Below are positions 1-10,077 of a stretch of DNA of 64,000 nt, piece after piece. Origin of the DNA: Lucinisca nassula (Eukaryota; Mollusca; Bivalvia; Lucinida; Lucinidae); NCBI GenBank assembly GCA_963580285.1, contig OY757017.1, forward strand, positions 14,396,538 to 14,460,537, written 5' to 3'. Every line of letters begins with the position of its first letter. Positions within the stretch are counted from its first letter, which is position 1. Made by a program: the position numbers and the translations under genes. Below the pieces are notes generated by a model, which worked only from the letters and a program-made list of their open reading frames with translations, searched no databases and was not told the origin of the DNA.

Positions 1-222
1 ACGAGTACTGGTAAACCGCTTAGAGGATCTAAGCCTGCCAAGGCAAAGCGGTGCGAGTCGGACCGCCCATGCTTATAAACCCTATTGGGTCATTGGGTGA
101 CAGGGATTGAGATGTCATTTCATCTCAGTGTCGGGTAAAAGTCCCACAAACTGGAAGCAACGTCTCCAAAATGACCTATATAGTGTGGACGGGGACTTTA
201 AACCTCAAATCAAACAAATAAG
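1..222 (+). mobile_element. family A retroposon, 3' part cut by window start
   Basis: The sequence runs from GAGTACTGGTAAACCGCTTA through GGGTAAAAGTCCCACAAA to the CTCAAATCAAACAAATAAG tail. Confidence 0.8.
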
Positions 223-503
223 ACATTCTCTTCACAAATGTAATGTACAGATATGACGAAAAAGGTCATACTTTTAATGAGAATGACTGGTTCTATGCCA
301 CAACTGAGCATGCAACTAAAAATATTTCCATTTATACTGCTGCTCAGTGGGATACAATCATTTGGTTTGTAAGGAGGGTTTGTTCAAGGTTTATGAGAAT
401 TGACTTTATCTAATTTTTTTTTTTTTTTTGATTTTCACAAATTTTCAGGGAGAAAAAACAACAAAAACTTTGACATCAACAAAGATAAAGAAAAGGTCTA
501 TTA

Positions 504-1005
504 GGGCTCATCGGAGTCTAACTGTTGGTTTTCTTTTGCTCCAGCATTTCAGTGGTTTCTTGCTGTCGAGTCCTCACCGTTGTCTCACCTCTGTGGTTCT
601 TTGATTTTTGTGTTCACGGAGATGTTGCACTGATGAGTTTGGAGGCCTTCATGCGGACTGAACAAATTATTTGTCTAAATCGCGACGGAAGTAAGGGCGA
701 GGATTGTGGCCACGTAAAATCGATTTAAGCCCCCCGGTGGAAATCTTCCACTGACCGTTCCAAGCGCTCTTCTGTGGCGATTTATTTATGTTGTTGTTTG
801 TTACTTACTGTGTGTATCACTTGTGTCTTTTAATTTTGGATGGCCATATGGTCATTTTGTGGGAAAGTAACTGTCCTTATGGCCTTCCTTTGTTTAGGTT
901 TCCATTATGGTCTGGTCGCTTAATGTTTGTATTTCTTTCCCTTTGGTGTCTTTTATGGGTGGAGTAAGTTAATTGTATCAATTCCTGATCTTTGTTTTAC
1001 TTCTA
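504..1005 (+). mobile_element. element X, copy 1 (~500 bp, unknown class)
   Basis: This segment starts GGGCTCATCGGAGTCTAACT and ends TTTGTTTTACTTCTA. It matches 23,118-23,621 at about 97% by eye, so it is a discrete, recently active repeat. No transposase or long ORF is present, and I see no terminal inverted repeats. It is probably non-autonomous. Confidence 0.7.
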
Positions 1006-1338
1006 CTATTATTGTAAAATAAGGTCTTTATAATATTTTTTCTCAGAGCTAAAAACAAGTCTTAATATTTGTCCTCAGAACATGGAAATCACTTTCAGTA
1101 ACTGGTTTTAAATGGACCAGCAATCAAAGTTGACCTTTTTGCATGTTTGCATTCCAAGTAGGCTCCTAAAGCCTAGAAAATAGAAGTGAGTAAAAAGAGT
1201 GGGCCCTTTGTCCAAAAAATATTTTGACTTTACATATATTTATGATGGGTCACCTGGCAGTTTTCATTAAGTATGACTTAATGACAGATAATGTTTTTGG
1301 GTCAGTAAAACTACAAGTACTCTATGTTTTCTTTTATT

Positions 1339-2113
1339 AGGGCCCCGCACTGAAAGTGTGTGGGTGCCCTATAGTAATCACTCTGTCCGGCCGTCTGTCC
1401 GTCCACAAATTTTTTTATCCTCCATAACTTTTTATTATTCCTGGATGGATTTAAATATTACTTGGCATCACTCTGTCCATCCGTCTGTCTGTCTGTCTGT
1501 CCGTCTGTCCGTCTGTCTGTCTGTCTGTCCGTCTGTCCGTCTGTCCGTCCACAATTTTTTTTATCCTCCATAACTTTCTTATTCCTGGATGGATTTAAAT
1601 ATTACTTGGCAGAAATGTTAACCATAATGTGATGGAGTGTTGCGCGCAAGACTCAGGTCCGTACCTCAAAGGTCAAGGTCATACTTAGAGGTTAAAGGTC
1701 AAAAAAGGGTCTTTCCTGTGCCCAATTAATAACTTTGTTATTATTCCTGGATGGATTTAAATATTACTTGGCAGAAATGTTAACCATAATGTGACGAAGT
1801 GTCACACGCAAGACCCACAGCCGTACCTCAAAGGTCAAGGTCATACTTAGAGATAAAAGGTCAAAAAAGCGTCTTTTTTATTGTGTCCAATCTATAACTT
1901 TCTTATACCTGGATGGATTTAAATATTACTTAGCAGAAATATTAACCATAATGTGACAGTGTGTCACTCGCAAGACCCAGGTCCGTACCTCAAAGGTCAA
2001 GGTCATACTTAGAGGTGAAAGGGAAAAAAAACGTCTTTTTTAACATCAACATTTTCCTACTCCTCTGATAGCGCTGCCGGGGCCCTAGTCAGTTTTACTG
2101 ACAGCTCTAGTTA
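1339..2113 (+). mobile_element. T1 tandem-core element
   Basis: The palindromic head is AGGGCCCCGCACTGAAAGTG, followed by a GTCC/GTCT run (1,385-1,550). Three units of about 170 bp follow (CCTGGATGGATTTAAATATT; ACCTCAAAGGTCAAGGTCAT). The tail is GCGCTGCCGGGGCCCTAGTC AGTTTTACTGACAGCTCTAG. The ORF over the GTCT run is an artefact. Confidence 0.8.
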
Positions 2114-2394
2114 TCTCTCTCTTTATTCCTTTTATATTTTGGCTAAATGGGACCAGCTCAGTCATTGGCCCAGAAGTCCTAGTTCAGACTGTGTACCAGT
2201 GTCATCTGTACTGGGCCTGACACTGGCCACGCGGTATGCGGACCATGCTGAACCAGGGAGACATACTTTTCAGTAGCTGCTGATAGAATGAATCATATGC
2301 TCACAAACATGGCACTTGCTCTGATCAGTGTGGCTTGCACAGCGCATTTGCCATGTTGGCGATACTTGCATTTGGCTGGAAAACATGATAATGC

Positions 2395-2590
2395 TGATTC
2401 TAAGTCGAACTACTCAGCCAGTGTGAGTAGCTATCCAGTCAGCCAGTGTGACTGGTCTGCAGTTAATGTCAGTCTAGCTACTCAGCCAGTGGGAGTAACT
2501 ATCCAGTCAGAAAGTGTGACCGGTTTGCCGTGAAATCTAGCTACTCAGCCAGTGTGAGTAACTACCCAGTCAGCCAGTGTGACTGAGTAT
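2395..2590. repeat. short tandem/inverted repeats ACTCAGCCAGTGTGAGTA
   Basis: ACTCAGCCAGTGTGAGTAGC TATCCAGTCAGCCAGTGTGA occurs about three times at ~70-bp spacing, alternating two half-palindromes. The ORF at 2,288 enters this repeat and is not credible as a gene. Confidence 0.75.
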
Positions 2591-2904
2591 GAAGCAGCAT
2601 TAACATGAAATTCCAAAGTATCAGCTACATGAAAAGTGATAAATTGTAGCAGGCTGTTGTAGCCTGGTAGAACTTGGGGATAATTTGATGAATGTTTTGT
2701 AAAATGAAATGGAATTCCCCAAAAATGAAGGAATGAATATCATGACATAATATTATATGGCTGTGTAATGAAAATGTGACTTCAAAAGTACACAGGTCAT
2801 TTTACCTATTACAGCACTATGAATAAAAATACTTATTGCTATCCTTTAACATCATGGTCTACTTTGGTTTGATTTAGAGTTTAGAGGCCCAGTAATCACT
2901 ATTT

Positions 2905-3214
2905 ATGTCATGTAGAGTCAGGCATAATGCTTCCAGGCAGAGCTGAAACTGACCGCACTTAAGTACTGGTAAACCTCTTAGAGGTTCCAAACCTGCCCAG
3001 GAAAAGTGGCGCGAATTGGACCATCCATGCATAAAAATCGTATTAGTTTCATTGGGTGGTAGGGCTTGAGATTTCATTTCACCTCAATGTTTTCTAGGGC
3101 TTGAGATGTCATTTCATCTCAATGTTTGGTAAGAGTCCCACAAAGTTGGAAGCAATGTCTCCAAAATAACCTATACAGTGTTGACAGGGAATGTTAAACC
3201 TCAAATCAAACAAA
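2905..3214 (+). mobile_element. family A retroposon with a ~40-bp internal duplication
   Basis: A family A copy in which the block TAGGGCTTGAGAT.TCATTT to CTCAATGTTT occurs twice in tandem near 3,060-3,130. Confidence 0.75.
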
Positions 3215-3999
3215 TCTAAGTGCACCAAGTTCTAATTATGGCAACTATGGTAATGTTTTATTCTTAAAATGTGTTCATCTGTATTATATATCTCTGTATA
3301 ATGTGTCTTAATAACATGGGAAGCCAAATAGTTATGACAATTGAAATTTGTAGATTAAGTTAGGCATTTTTAGTATTTTGCTCGTGAAGGCTCGAAAAAC
3401 TGTTAATTCTCCAACTTGTTTCATGAATTAAATATATAATCATGAATTAAATGTATAATGACTACTGCTGTAAGATACAGTATATAACAAGCAGTTAAAT
3501 GCAAAAGTAATTTTAAATTGCATGTATTACATTTATGTTTCTACATGACATTGCATTAGATACAAGAAAAAGAATGGGGAAAATGTTATTTTACCGCTTT
3601 GCAGCAATAAATATTCTTCAAATACATGAAGGTTTAGTTTTCTTTTTGTACTTTAGATATTGCTTCTACTGATTATGAGTAATTTTGTTTTTGAAAATAG
3701 AAAGTGACCAGAAACACTGTTTTAATTCCAGTTAGACCAGTGTTGCATTAACTTTAATTGCGAAAATTGGATATTTTTAATGGGAAAACAGATCTAACTC
3801 AAACTTTGTTTAATATCTCTTTTTCTGTCACATGCCATGAACCACAACATACTTCACTTCAAACTCCTTATTTTACCTTGTAGATCAGCTTTCATGAATA
3901 CCCTGACGAGCTATTTATGAATTTAATAAACAGAAAAAACTGTCTCCTGTAAAATTTAATAAAACTGAGTTAGCCCAGTGTTGCGTTGAACGATCGATT
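3215..3999. other. no recognised feature
   Basis: AT-rich DNA with only short local repeats (GAATTAAATATATAATCAT at 3,424). I see no exon, RNA or element. Confidence 0.5.
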
Positions 4000-4345
4000 T
4001 CCAACCCAAGGGATGACCGTGCTGAGCGGAACCTAGGCTACGCTGAGGTTCCGCTCAGCACGGTCATCCCGAGGATTGGAAATGCCCATCTACAACAGAA
4101 CCCCATATTGGATTCTTTTTCTTGCACAACACCTCCGGTTAGTTTTGACAGCTCGCACATGTATACTGTTTACAAAATAAAAGTAGTGCGAAAGTAGTTC
4201 CGGCAGTTGAATAGAATTGAAGCGCATTTATGTTTGTTGCCTGGGTCAGAACAACAGGGTCAGAACATAAATTTCTATCCCAGGGTAAAATCACGGATTT
4301 CCATGTCTGGTGTGCAAGAAAATATAAGCTACACTTTGATGTATA
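4000..4345. mobile_element. hairpin plus TTCTTGCAC-ended element
   Basis: A perfect long palindrome around GATGACCGTGCTGAGCGGAA (4,010-4,080) precedes a segment ending TTCTTGCACAACACC on the left (4,120) and TCTGGTGTGCAAGAA on the right (4,320). 57,525-57,955 has the same arrangement. Confidence 0.6.
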
Positions 4346-4419
4346 AACCAGCACAGGAAAAGTTAGATTAACTTACCTGCTCAGTATGACCTAAACAAAC
4401 AAACAAAAATATTTTCGGG

Positions 4420-4617
4420 GTTGAACTAAGCCTGTCGAGGAACTGCGGTGCGAGGCGGACCGTCCATGCTTATAAACCCTATTGGTTTCATTGGGCGACA
4501 GGGCTTGAGATGTCATTTCATCTCAATGTCGGATAATAGTCCCACAAAATTGGAAGCGACGTCTCCAAAATGACCTTTACAGTGTTGACGGGGACATTAA
4601 ACCTCAAATCAAACAAA
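4420..4617 (+). mobile_element. family A retroposon, 5' truncated
   Basis: It begins within the element at GAACTAAGCCTGTCGAGG and continues to the CTCAAATCAAACAAAACC tail. 5' truncation fits target-primed retroposition. Confidence 0.75.
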
Positions 4618-4817
4618 ACCAGTTGTTAAAAGCATCGTTAGTAGTGATCAAATTTTTAACTGTTCATGCAAGTACAATATCCAATATTCTTTCATTTTTG
4701 CGGAAAAAACGTGTATAGCTTTCCCATTTTTTCAGCAGAAATATTACAATATTTGCCATATTAATAAATTTTAGCGATATGTTAACTAACGATGTCATTA
4801 GTTTTGAATAACTGACT
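4618..4817. mobile_element. CAGTTGTTC-type MITE, decayed
   Basis: CCAGTTGTTAAAAGCATCGT ... GTTTTGAATAACTGACTCC. The central hairpin is reduced. Confidence 0.65.
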
Positions 4818-5093
4818 CCAGAAGAAGTTACCGTAATGATACTAAGTATTGGAACACATAGGCCTTAGCAAACAGTACAGACCCTGATCAGACTGCTCCA
4901 GAAGGAGCATTCTGATCAGGGTCTACACGGTTTGCCCGTCTGTCTACACCTTTTGGAGCCCATGCTGAATCATGAAACAAATTCATTAAAATTTAAGGAG
5001 AAATACAGCAAGTGCCCAAGGTGTCCGAAATTTTAGGATTTTTACTGTAATAATAGTGCCCCAATTAATTTGAGTAATCACACTTACATAACG

Positions 5094-5217
5094 GGCCTCC
5101 GAGACCTAGTGGATAAGAGTGCGGACTCTTAATCATTTGGTCTCTCACCGCTGTGGTTCAATCCTGGCTCGGGTCGTATGTGAGACACTAAGTTCTGCAA
5201 AGGGTCAGGTGGTTTTT
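5094..5217 (+). mobile_element. S5 SINE (tRNA-derived)
   Basis: GGGCCTCCGAGACCTAGTGG, B box-like TGGTTCAATCC, ending GGGTCAGGTGGTTTTTA. It is immediately followed by T3. Confidence 0.65.
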
Positions 5218-5218
5218 A

Positions 5219-5878
5219 TTATGCCCCCGCATCGTATGATGCCAGGGGCATATAGTTTTTAGGTTTTCCGTACATGCGTCCGTGGGTATGTGCGTCCGAA
5301 TGTACGAAAGTGTGTACGTACGTACTTAATCCTGTTAGACTCCGGTTAAGGTTTTGGGTCAGGGTAGAACTTGAGCTCATATTTTTCAAACCATGCAATG
5401 GATGTGGTTTATATTTAGTATGATGATAGATATTGGTCCAAAGTTTTATCCAACAATACCCCCACACCTACCCATGGTCTCAAGGTCAAGGTCACAGACT
5501 TAGAAATTTTTAATGTTTAACACTCAGGTTAAGGTATTTGTACCACGTTGAACTTTTAACTTGTATGATTCATTTGGTTCATATTTGGTTTAATGATAGA
5601 TGCAGGTCCAAAGTTTCATTGAGCCATACCCCCCACCCCTTAACTGAAGGTCAAGGTCACAGACATAGAAATTTTTTATATTATATTTTTGAGAGCTCAT
5701 ATTTCTTTAACCATGTGATGGCTTTGCTACATATTTGGAATGATGATAGATACATGTCAAAAGCTTCATTCAACCATAAACCTGCCTGTGCCGCATGACC
5801 TTAAGGTGATTGTGACGGGGGGGGGGAGGTAGGTCCCTGGGCGGGGGCATTTGTGTTGTATTGACACATTTCTAGTTC
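5219..5878 (+). mobile_element. T3 tandem-core element
   Basis: Head TATGCCCCCGCATCGTATGA TGCCAGGGGCATA, then three diverged units with GAAGGTCAAGGTCACAGACA, tail GGGCGGGGGCATTTGTGTTG. Confidence 0.72.
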
Positions 5879-6003
5879 TCAGGGCAATGCGTTTTTTGTC
5901 CATCTCTGCTTAATGATCGGCTCGATATATGTGAAATAATCTTGAAAGGTCCATAACCCAGCCACCCTCCCCCCCCCCCACCACAAAAAAACACATATGA
6001 GCC

Positions 6004-6039
6004 ATGTTGCAGGAAAACCTACCTGTGGTTTGTTACCAG
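6004..6039 (+). CDS. weak candidate FANCA exon
   Basis: A short open segment, MLQENLPVVCYQ, ends at an excellent donor CAG|gtaaga, and the AG of ttgcag lies inside it (exon start 6,013 would give ENLPVVCYQ in phase 0). The outgoing phase matches the exon at 7,937, and human FANCA has GRVLPAVLTRLCQ somewhat upstream. Against it: very short, no strong polypyrimidine tract, and about 40 residues of the human alignment would be absent. Confidence 0.22.
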
Positions 6040-6118
6040 GTAAGACACAAGCTGGACTGTTCAGCTACACAGACTAGCAAGAGTTGGGAAATTTTACATA
6101 CAGAAACTAGAGATATTG

Positions 6119-6650
6119 TACAGAGAACCCTCATTATAACGACAGTATCAGTTCCCTATCATTGTGCCATTATAAAGAATTTTCCATTATAAAGAATCCC
6201 AGTTAGGAATATGATAGGCAATAAAAGGCCCTTTCCCCATTGTTACTCCAAGAAACAAATGTTATAGACATTTGTTAGGATCACCTCGGTGTCTATAACA
6301 TTTGTTTCTTGGAGTATTAGATTACAAGACCCTTTCATGACTATGGACTCGATTTGTGCATTTCCAATTCGGAACCGAGGCTTAGCCTTTAGCTAAGTGA
6401 GTAATGATTGTTTGAGTTTTACGTCCCACCAACAGCTATTTTCATACGGAGATGGGACCTCGATTTAAAGACTCGTCAGAAAGTCTGGAGAAGCCAGGGA
6501 TCGATCCTGGGACCCCTGGTTTACAAGACGAGAAGCATAACCACTACACCACAGAGGCTTCTCTTTAGCTAAGTAGTCATTCCATTCAAATTGCTGCTAT
6601 AAGGAGTTTTGCCGTTACAACGAATGTCGGTATAAAGAGGGTTTGCTGTA
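6119..6650. mobile_element. TIR MITE (TACAG..ACCCTC) with nested S2 and internal hairpin
   Basis: TACAGAGAACCCTCATTATA on the left, TATAAAGAGGGTTTGCTGTA on the right. The inside palindrome is CTCCAAGAAACAAATGTTAT (6,246-6,325), and an S2 SINE lies at 6,399-6,563. Confidence 0.68.
6399..6563 (-). mobile_element. S2 SINE with target duplication, nested in a MITE
   Basis: On the minus strand it starts AGAAGCCTCTGTGGTGTAGT with B box GGATCGATCC and ends in GACGTAAAACTCAAACAATC. The duplication TTTAGCTAAGT lies at 6,388-6,398 and 6,564-6,574. Confidence 0.82.
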
Positions 6651-6714
6651 CTATTCAAGCAGTGAATACAAAGGTGAAGACCAGCCTGCCTGTCCTTGCA
6701 GGCTGATCTGCGAC

Positions 6715-7297
6715 CTTTCAACTACATCACATGTGAAAACAGCCTGGAAGAAATTCAAGGAGTTGCTACCAGTTCTCTCTTCCCGCCACCTCTCATCCAA
6801 GACACGTGGCCTTGTGTATAGCTCTTGTGTGCACAGCGCAATGCTCCATGCCAGTGAGACATGGCCATTCACAAAGCCAAGCCTCCAACGTCTACAGCGA
6901 AATGACAGGGCAAAGTTTAGACAGATCTGCAATGTCAAGCCACAGGACACTGTCACCATCAGGTCCAGTGAGTTACTTGAGCGCCTTGGCATTTAGGACC
7001 TGGACCTCATCCTGAAAGAGAGAAGGCTTCGCTGGTATGGACATGTGGAACGCTCCAACGGTGCAGTCAAGACTGCCTGTGACATACAGGTAGGTGGAAA
7101 GTGGGCCAGGAAGGCCCAAGATGACCTGGAAGCAGCTAACAGAAAGAGATTGCAGAGAATGGAAGCTCTCTGCTATCGATCCTCATGATAGACAAGCCTG
7201 GAGAGCTGGTGTAAGATCTGCCATGCGTGCAGCAAGCCAGCTACCTGGAAGGGGGCCCACTTATGTGGACGTTGCCCCTGTACCTGCATGTTAATCA
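6715..7297 (+). pseudogene. RTE-type LINE reverse transcriptase, C-terminal fragment (broken)
   Basis: The frame at 6,643 contains HVKTAWKKFKELLPVLSSR, GLVYSSCVHSAMLHASETW and ELLERLGI followed by an in-frame TAG. The same frame continues as DLDLILKERRLRWYGHVERS. A +1 shift near 7,100 leads into GPGRPKMTWKQLTERDCREW and ends with VDVAPVPAC at 7,294. This is the widely dispersed C-terminus of RTE-like retrotransposons (thumb and post-RT region). A GAT-rich tail (ttgatgatgatggtg) follows at 7,306-7,321, as in RTE elements. It lacks endonuclease and catalytic RT boxes, so it is a 5'-truncated, dead copy. Confidence 0.75.
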
Positions 7298-7394
7298 AAA
7301 ATCCGTTGATGATGATGGTGTTGGCAAAAGGTAAAAACAGTTTTTTTCATCAAATGGCACATATCATACTCCTCAGCACATCAGGTCATGTGTA

Positions 7395-7885
7395 TGTGTG
7401 TTTGGGTTTTACATCCCACCAACAGTTAAGACCATTTGAAGACAGGACCTCTGCTTTTAAGACTCAACTGAAAGCATGTAGAAGCCCTAAATCCAACCTA
7501 CGTCCCTGGGCCAGTCTCGGTAGCTCAGTCAGATGCGCATCTGACTGGTGACCAGGAGGACGTGGGTTCGATACCTGCCGGGGTCCGCAACATTCTTTCG
7601 TAGAGATTGATCATGAAATCTTTTCTATGGTCATTCTCTCCCTTCTGCTGATTTAGGAAGGGCAGTTGTCAGTTTCTGGCGAAAGAATGTGCACTGTACT
7701 GGTTAACTGCTTACGTATATAAGCTTGCCCAGGAAAAGTGCGGATAGGTAAACTGACCGGCTCAAAATGACCTAAATACTGTTGACTGGGCCATTAAACT
7801 CCAATACAAACAAACAAAACAAAACCTACTTCCCTGGTTTATGAGGTGAATAACAGCCCAATTACACCACAGAGGCTTCTGCTTA
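7395..7885 (-). mobile_element. S2 SINE, inverted, split by an S1 SINE
   Basis: GGGTTTTACATCCCACCAAC ... CCAACCTA on the left and GGTTTATGAGGTGAATAAC ... CACCACAGAGGCTTCT on the right are the two halves of one inverted S2. The S1 copy at 7,510-7,824 separates them. Confidence 0.78.
7510..7824 (+). mobile_element. S1 SINE (tRNA-derived, RUDI/V-SINE-like) with target duplication
   Basis: The tRNA-like head carries A box TAGCTCAGTCAGATGCGC and B box GGGTTCGATACC. A conserved core (CATTCTCTCCCTTCTGCTGA) and the tail CCATTAAACTCCAATACAAA(CAAA)n follow. The duplication CCTACGTCCCTGG / CCTACTTCCCTGG lies at 7,497-7,509 and 7,825-7,837. It is inserted in an inverted S2 SINE. The RUDI/V-SINE affiliation is by recollection. 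Confidence 0.82.
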
Positions 7886-7936
7886 CAAATGCATCAGTAA
7901 TGTATGGGCTAAAAGTTGCTTTTTTTTACATTTCAG

Positions 7937-8024
7937 ATTAACAGGTTCCTACATGAAGTATATGATCAGTTCACAAGAAGAGAACAATATTTCCTCATCA
8001 GTTTTGCCAGTAGTTGTCAAAAAG
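7937..8024 (+). CDS. FANCA: FANCA homologue, internal exon (phase 0 to 1)
   Basis: Exon between acceptor tttcag and donor AAAG|gtatga, 88 nt. It reads INRFLHEVYDQFTRREQYFL and continues ISFASSCQK. This lines up with the human FANCA stretch [20 protein letters not shown] (remembered sequence): leucine-rich helix, then R/T-R, then a hydrophobic run. It is the most 5' FANCA exon I can support. The preceding 7.9 kb is repeat-rich and holds only a weak candidate. The exon sits about 50 bp downstream of an S2 SINE that itself carries a nested S1 SINE. It ends one nucleotide into a codon. Confidence 0.75.
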
Positions 8025-8139
8025 GTATGAATTGGCAGCCAGTTGAATGATACTGACAATGCATGGTGCCAGAAGATTAAGGCCCTACTTGTGCCCATGT
8101 AAAATTTTAGGGGAAACAGTACATAGAAAAAGTTTCTCG

Positions 8140-8231
8140 GTTGATCACAAACACCTGATTTAACCTTAACAACAAACACCAGATTTAACCTTAACAACAA
8201 ACACCAGATTTAAGCTTAACAATAAACACCA
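8140..8231. repeat. ~29-bp tandem repeat, three units
   Basis: AACAACAAACACCAGATTTA ACCTTA repeated, ending at the MITE boundary. Confidence 0.85.
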
Positions 8232-8475
8232 GGGCCCAGTTGTTCAAAGCATCGTTAGCCTAACGAGCTCGTTAGTGGTCATATTGTTAACTCTTCTAGC
8301 AAGTACAATATCGTAAATTTTGTAATTTTTGCTGACAAAATGTGAGCAGCTTTTGCGTCCGCAAAAGCTGCTCACAATTTTTCAGCAAAAATATTAGCAT
8401 ATTTGCCATAATAAATTATCAAAGTTTTAACGATACGTTAACTAATGACATCGTTAGTTTTGAACAACTGGCCCC
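8232..8475. mobile_element. CAGTTGTTC-type MITE ending 11 nt before a FANCA acceptor
   Basis: Terminal inverted repeats GGGCCCAGTTGTTCAAAGC and TTTTGAACAACTGGCCCC. A large internal palindrome centres on TGTGAGCAGCTTTTGCGTCC. Confidence 0.85.
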
Positions 8476-8486
8476 AGAATTTTCAG

Positions 8487-8528
8487 TGACTTCTGTTGAT
8501 ACTCTTTCTGCAGAAATAATCAGAATAT
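8487..8528 (+). CDS. FANCA: FANCA homologue, probable small exon (phase 1 to 1)
   Basis: A 42-nt candidate exon between ttttcag and AATAT|gtaaga. With the G carried over from the previous exon it reads VTSVDTLSAEIIRI, comparable to SRDTLCSCLSPGLIKKF of human FANCA (DTL followed by a short amphipathic helix). The incoming phase matches the exon at 7,937. Its outgoing phase 1 fits the next exon only if that exon starts at 9,477 rather than 9,464. A MITE ends only 11 nt upstream, so the acceptor's upstream context is transposon-derived. Short length and the phase problem keep confidence moderate. Confidence 0.5.
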
Positions 8529-8663
8529 GTAAGAAACAATGCTGTGTGACCAGAGATGAAAACGCTTTGCAGTTACATCACGATAACACTCTTGCGACAT
8601 AGAACATTATTTCCCATTGCAAAAATGATTACTTTTCTGATGAAAATCTGATAATTTTCTTAT

Positions 8664-8805
8664 TAAGGCCCCACACTGAAAGTGTGGGTGCCCTATAGTA
8701 ATCACTCTGTCTGTCTGTCTGTCCATCCGTCTGTCCGTCCACAAATTTCTGATAACGCTGCCGGGGCCCTAGTCAGTTTCACTGACAGCTCTAGTTTATA
8801 CTGCA
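8664..8805 (+). mobile_element. T1 element, core deleted
   Basis: Head GGCCCCACACTGAAAGTGTG, short GTCT run, then directly the tail GCTGCCGGGGCCCTAGTCAG. Confidence 0.8.
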
Positions 8806-8815
8806 AACATAGGTT

Positions 8816-9005
8816 GTGGTGGTTCTAACGAGTAGTTGTGGGGCTCATTAGAATCCCCTCATTGAGGTTGTTTCAAAGAGTACTCACAACCTATGACTTG
8901 CAGCAGAAATAAAAAAAATAATGTATACCCCCATAAACCCCAGTTTTCTGTATATAAAGTGGGGTTTAGGGGGTGTTCATTTCAGGGACTTGTTCACATT
9001 ATGAT
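8816..9005. mobile_element. F-type foldback element
   Basis: CATAGGTTGTGGTGGTTCTA, CCTATGACTTGCAGCAGAAA, CCAGTTTTCTGTATATAAAG TGGGGTTTAGG. Confidence 0.7.
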
Positions 9006-9054
9006 ATGAAACTGAACTGAGAATAGTTGTGCAAAGACCTCTTTATAGCACTGT

Positions 9055-9250
9055 TATTACAATACTGTTGTGGATATAGCAGATTGAAGACATGTCCCAA
9101 AAGTATTTTGATCTTGTAGAAATATGACCATAAATGGTCATTTTTCTATATAATCTATACAATTTGGTTGTAGAAAAATGGTCATAAATTGACATTTTTC
9201 TGTATATTCTTTACATAATTGTTCGGATATAAAACAGTTGTATAACTTCA
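9055..9250. mobile_element. palindromic MITE (ACAACCTC family), diverged
   Basis: Contains AATATGACCATAAATGGTCA, TTTTTCTATATAATCTATAC and a tandem near-copy of the arm. Confidence 0.6.
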
Positions 9251-9279
9251 ACAAGGTTTTAACTTCAGCCTCCAATAAT

Positions 9280-9390
9280 TGTGGCCTCTGTTGCATAGTG
9301 TTTAGGTGCGCTGACTCTTATTCATTAGATCACTCACCGCTGCGGCGTTAAGTCTGTCTGAGGTCACACGTGTTGTGACGCAATTTTTCT
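9280..9390 (+). mobile_element. S5 SINE, diverged
   Basis: TGGCCTCTGTTGCATAGTGT ... GCGCTGACTCTTATTCATTA ... GAGGTCACACGTGTTGTGAC, about 75 bp upstream of a FANCA exon. Confidence 0.55.
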
Positions 9391-9463
9391 GCAATGAAAT
9401 GAAAGAAACAATTGCCATGTTATGAAAAGGTTTTGGTGTATATTCATTCTTATTTCTATTCAG

Positions 9464-9604
9464 CTGATGTATACAGCTACTCGTCTTCTCCCTGAACTGA
9501 GGTACCTGGGAATGACACAAGATAGAGATGCTGACCAGAATGATCAATTTGTAGTTTCTCTACTACGATCATCAGTATTTAAAGACCTTGCACAGAATAA
9601 AGAG
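9464..9604 (+). CDS. FANCA: FANCA homologue, internal exon
   Basis: Acceptor cattcttatttctattcag, donor AAAGAG|gtaatt, 141 nt. It reads LMYTATRLLPELRYLGMTQD, then DADQNDQFVVSLLRSSVFK and DLAQNKE. This aligns with human FANCA FLMFRLFSEARQ and WTHRTFREVLKEED. Starting at 9,464 gives phase 0 in and out. A second AG at 9,475-9,476 would start the exon at 9,477 in phase 1, which fits the small exon at 8,487 better but drops LMYTA. The outgoing phase 0 is confirmed by the exon at 14,018. Confidence 0.82.
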
Positions 9605-9694
9605 GTAATTTCTAATAAAGGTTTTGATTGTTTGGAGCTTAATGGTCCCACCAACACTGTTTAGGCCGTATCAAGCAGATTAGTTTACATAAAC

Positions 9695-10072
9695 ACACTT
9701 TTCCTGTGCAGGCTAGTCTGGCCCAGAAAACATGTACAAACCATATTTTTCACTTCTGTGGTGTATTCCTTGCTTCCAAAGGATAACCCTTTTTTATAGA
9801 ACATATTTAACTTCACTACAGCTGGTGTGTGGGAATGTGTGGCGGCGGTAAAATGTCTCCCTGCCCTACATAATGTAGATTATATTTTCTTGTCCTTTGG
9901 GATCATTGGTTCCATTGTGGAATTTTGACAATATCTGAGGGTCACTTATGAGGCCTAATTGGCCGAAACTAGCTAGTCTGGCCCAGAAAACATGTACACT
10001 CCATATTTTTCATTTATGTGGTGTATTCCTTGCTTCAAAAGGATAACCCTTTTATAGAACATATTTAAAAAT
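9695..10072. repeat. ~105-bp direct repeat pair
   Basis: GCTAGTCTGGCCCAGAAAAC ... GGATAACCCTTTT.TATAGAACATATTTAA at 9,711-9,812 and 9,971-10,068, about 93% identical, with a unique 160-bp spacer. Confidence 0.85.
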
Positions 10073-10077
10073 GTGGT

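Noticed and set aside
1358..1573. SVCLSVRLSVC-type open frame (and similar ones at 53,886-54,189)
   Set aside because: Translation of the GTCC/GTCT run of T1 elements.
2288..2533. 81-codon frame with a hydrophobic start (MNHMLTNMALALISVACTAH), considered as an upstream FANCA exon or secreted peptide
   Set aside because: It enters the ACTCAGCCAGTGTGAGTA repeat, has no clear donor in frame and no convincing FANCA alignment.
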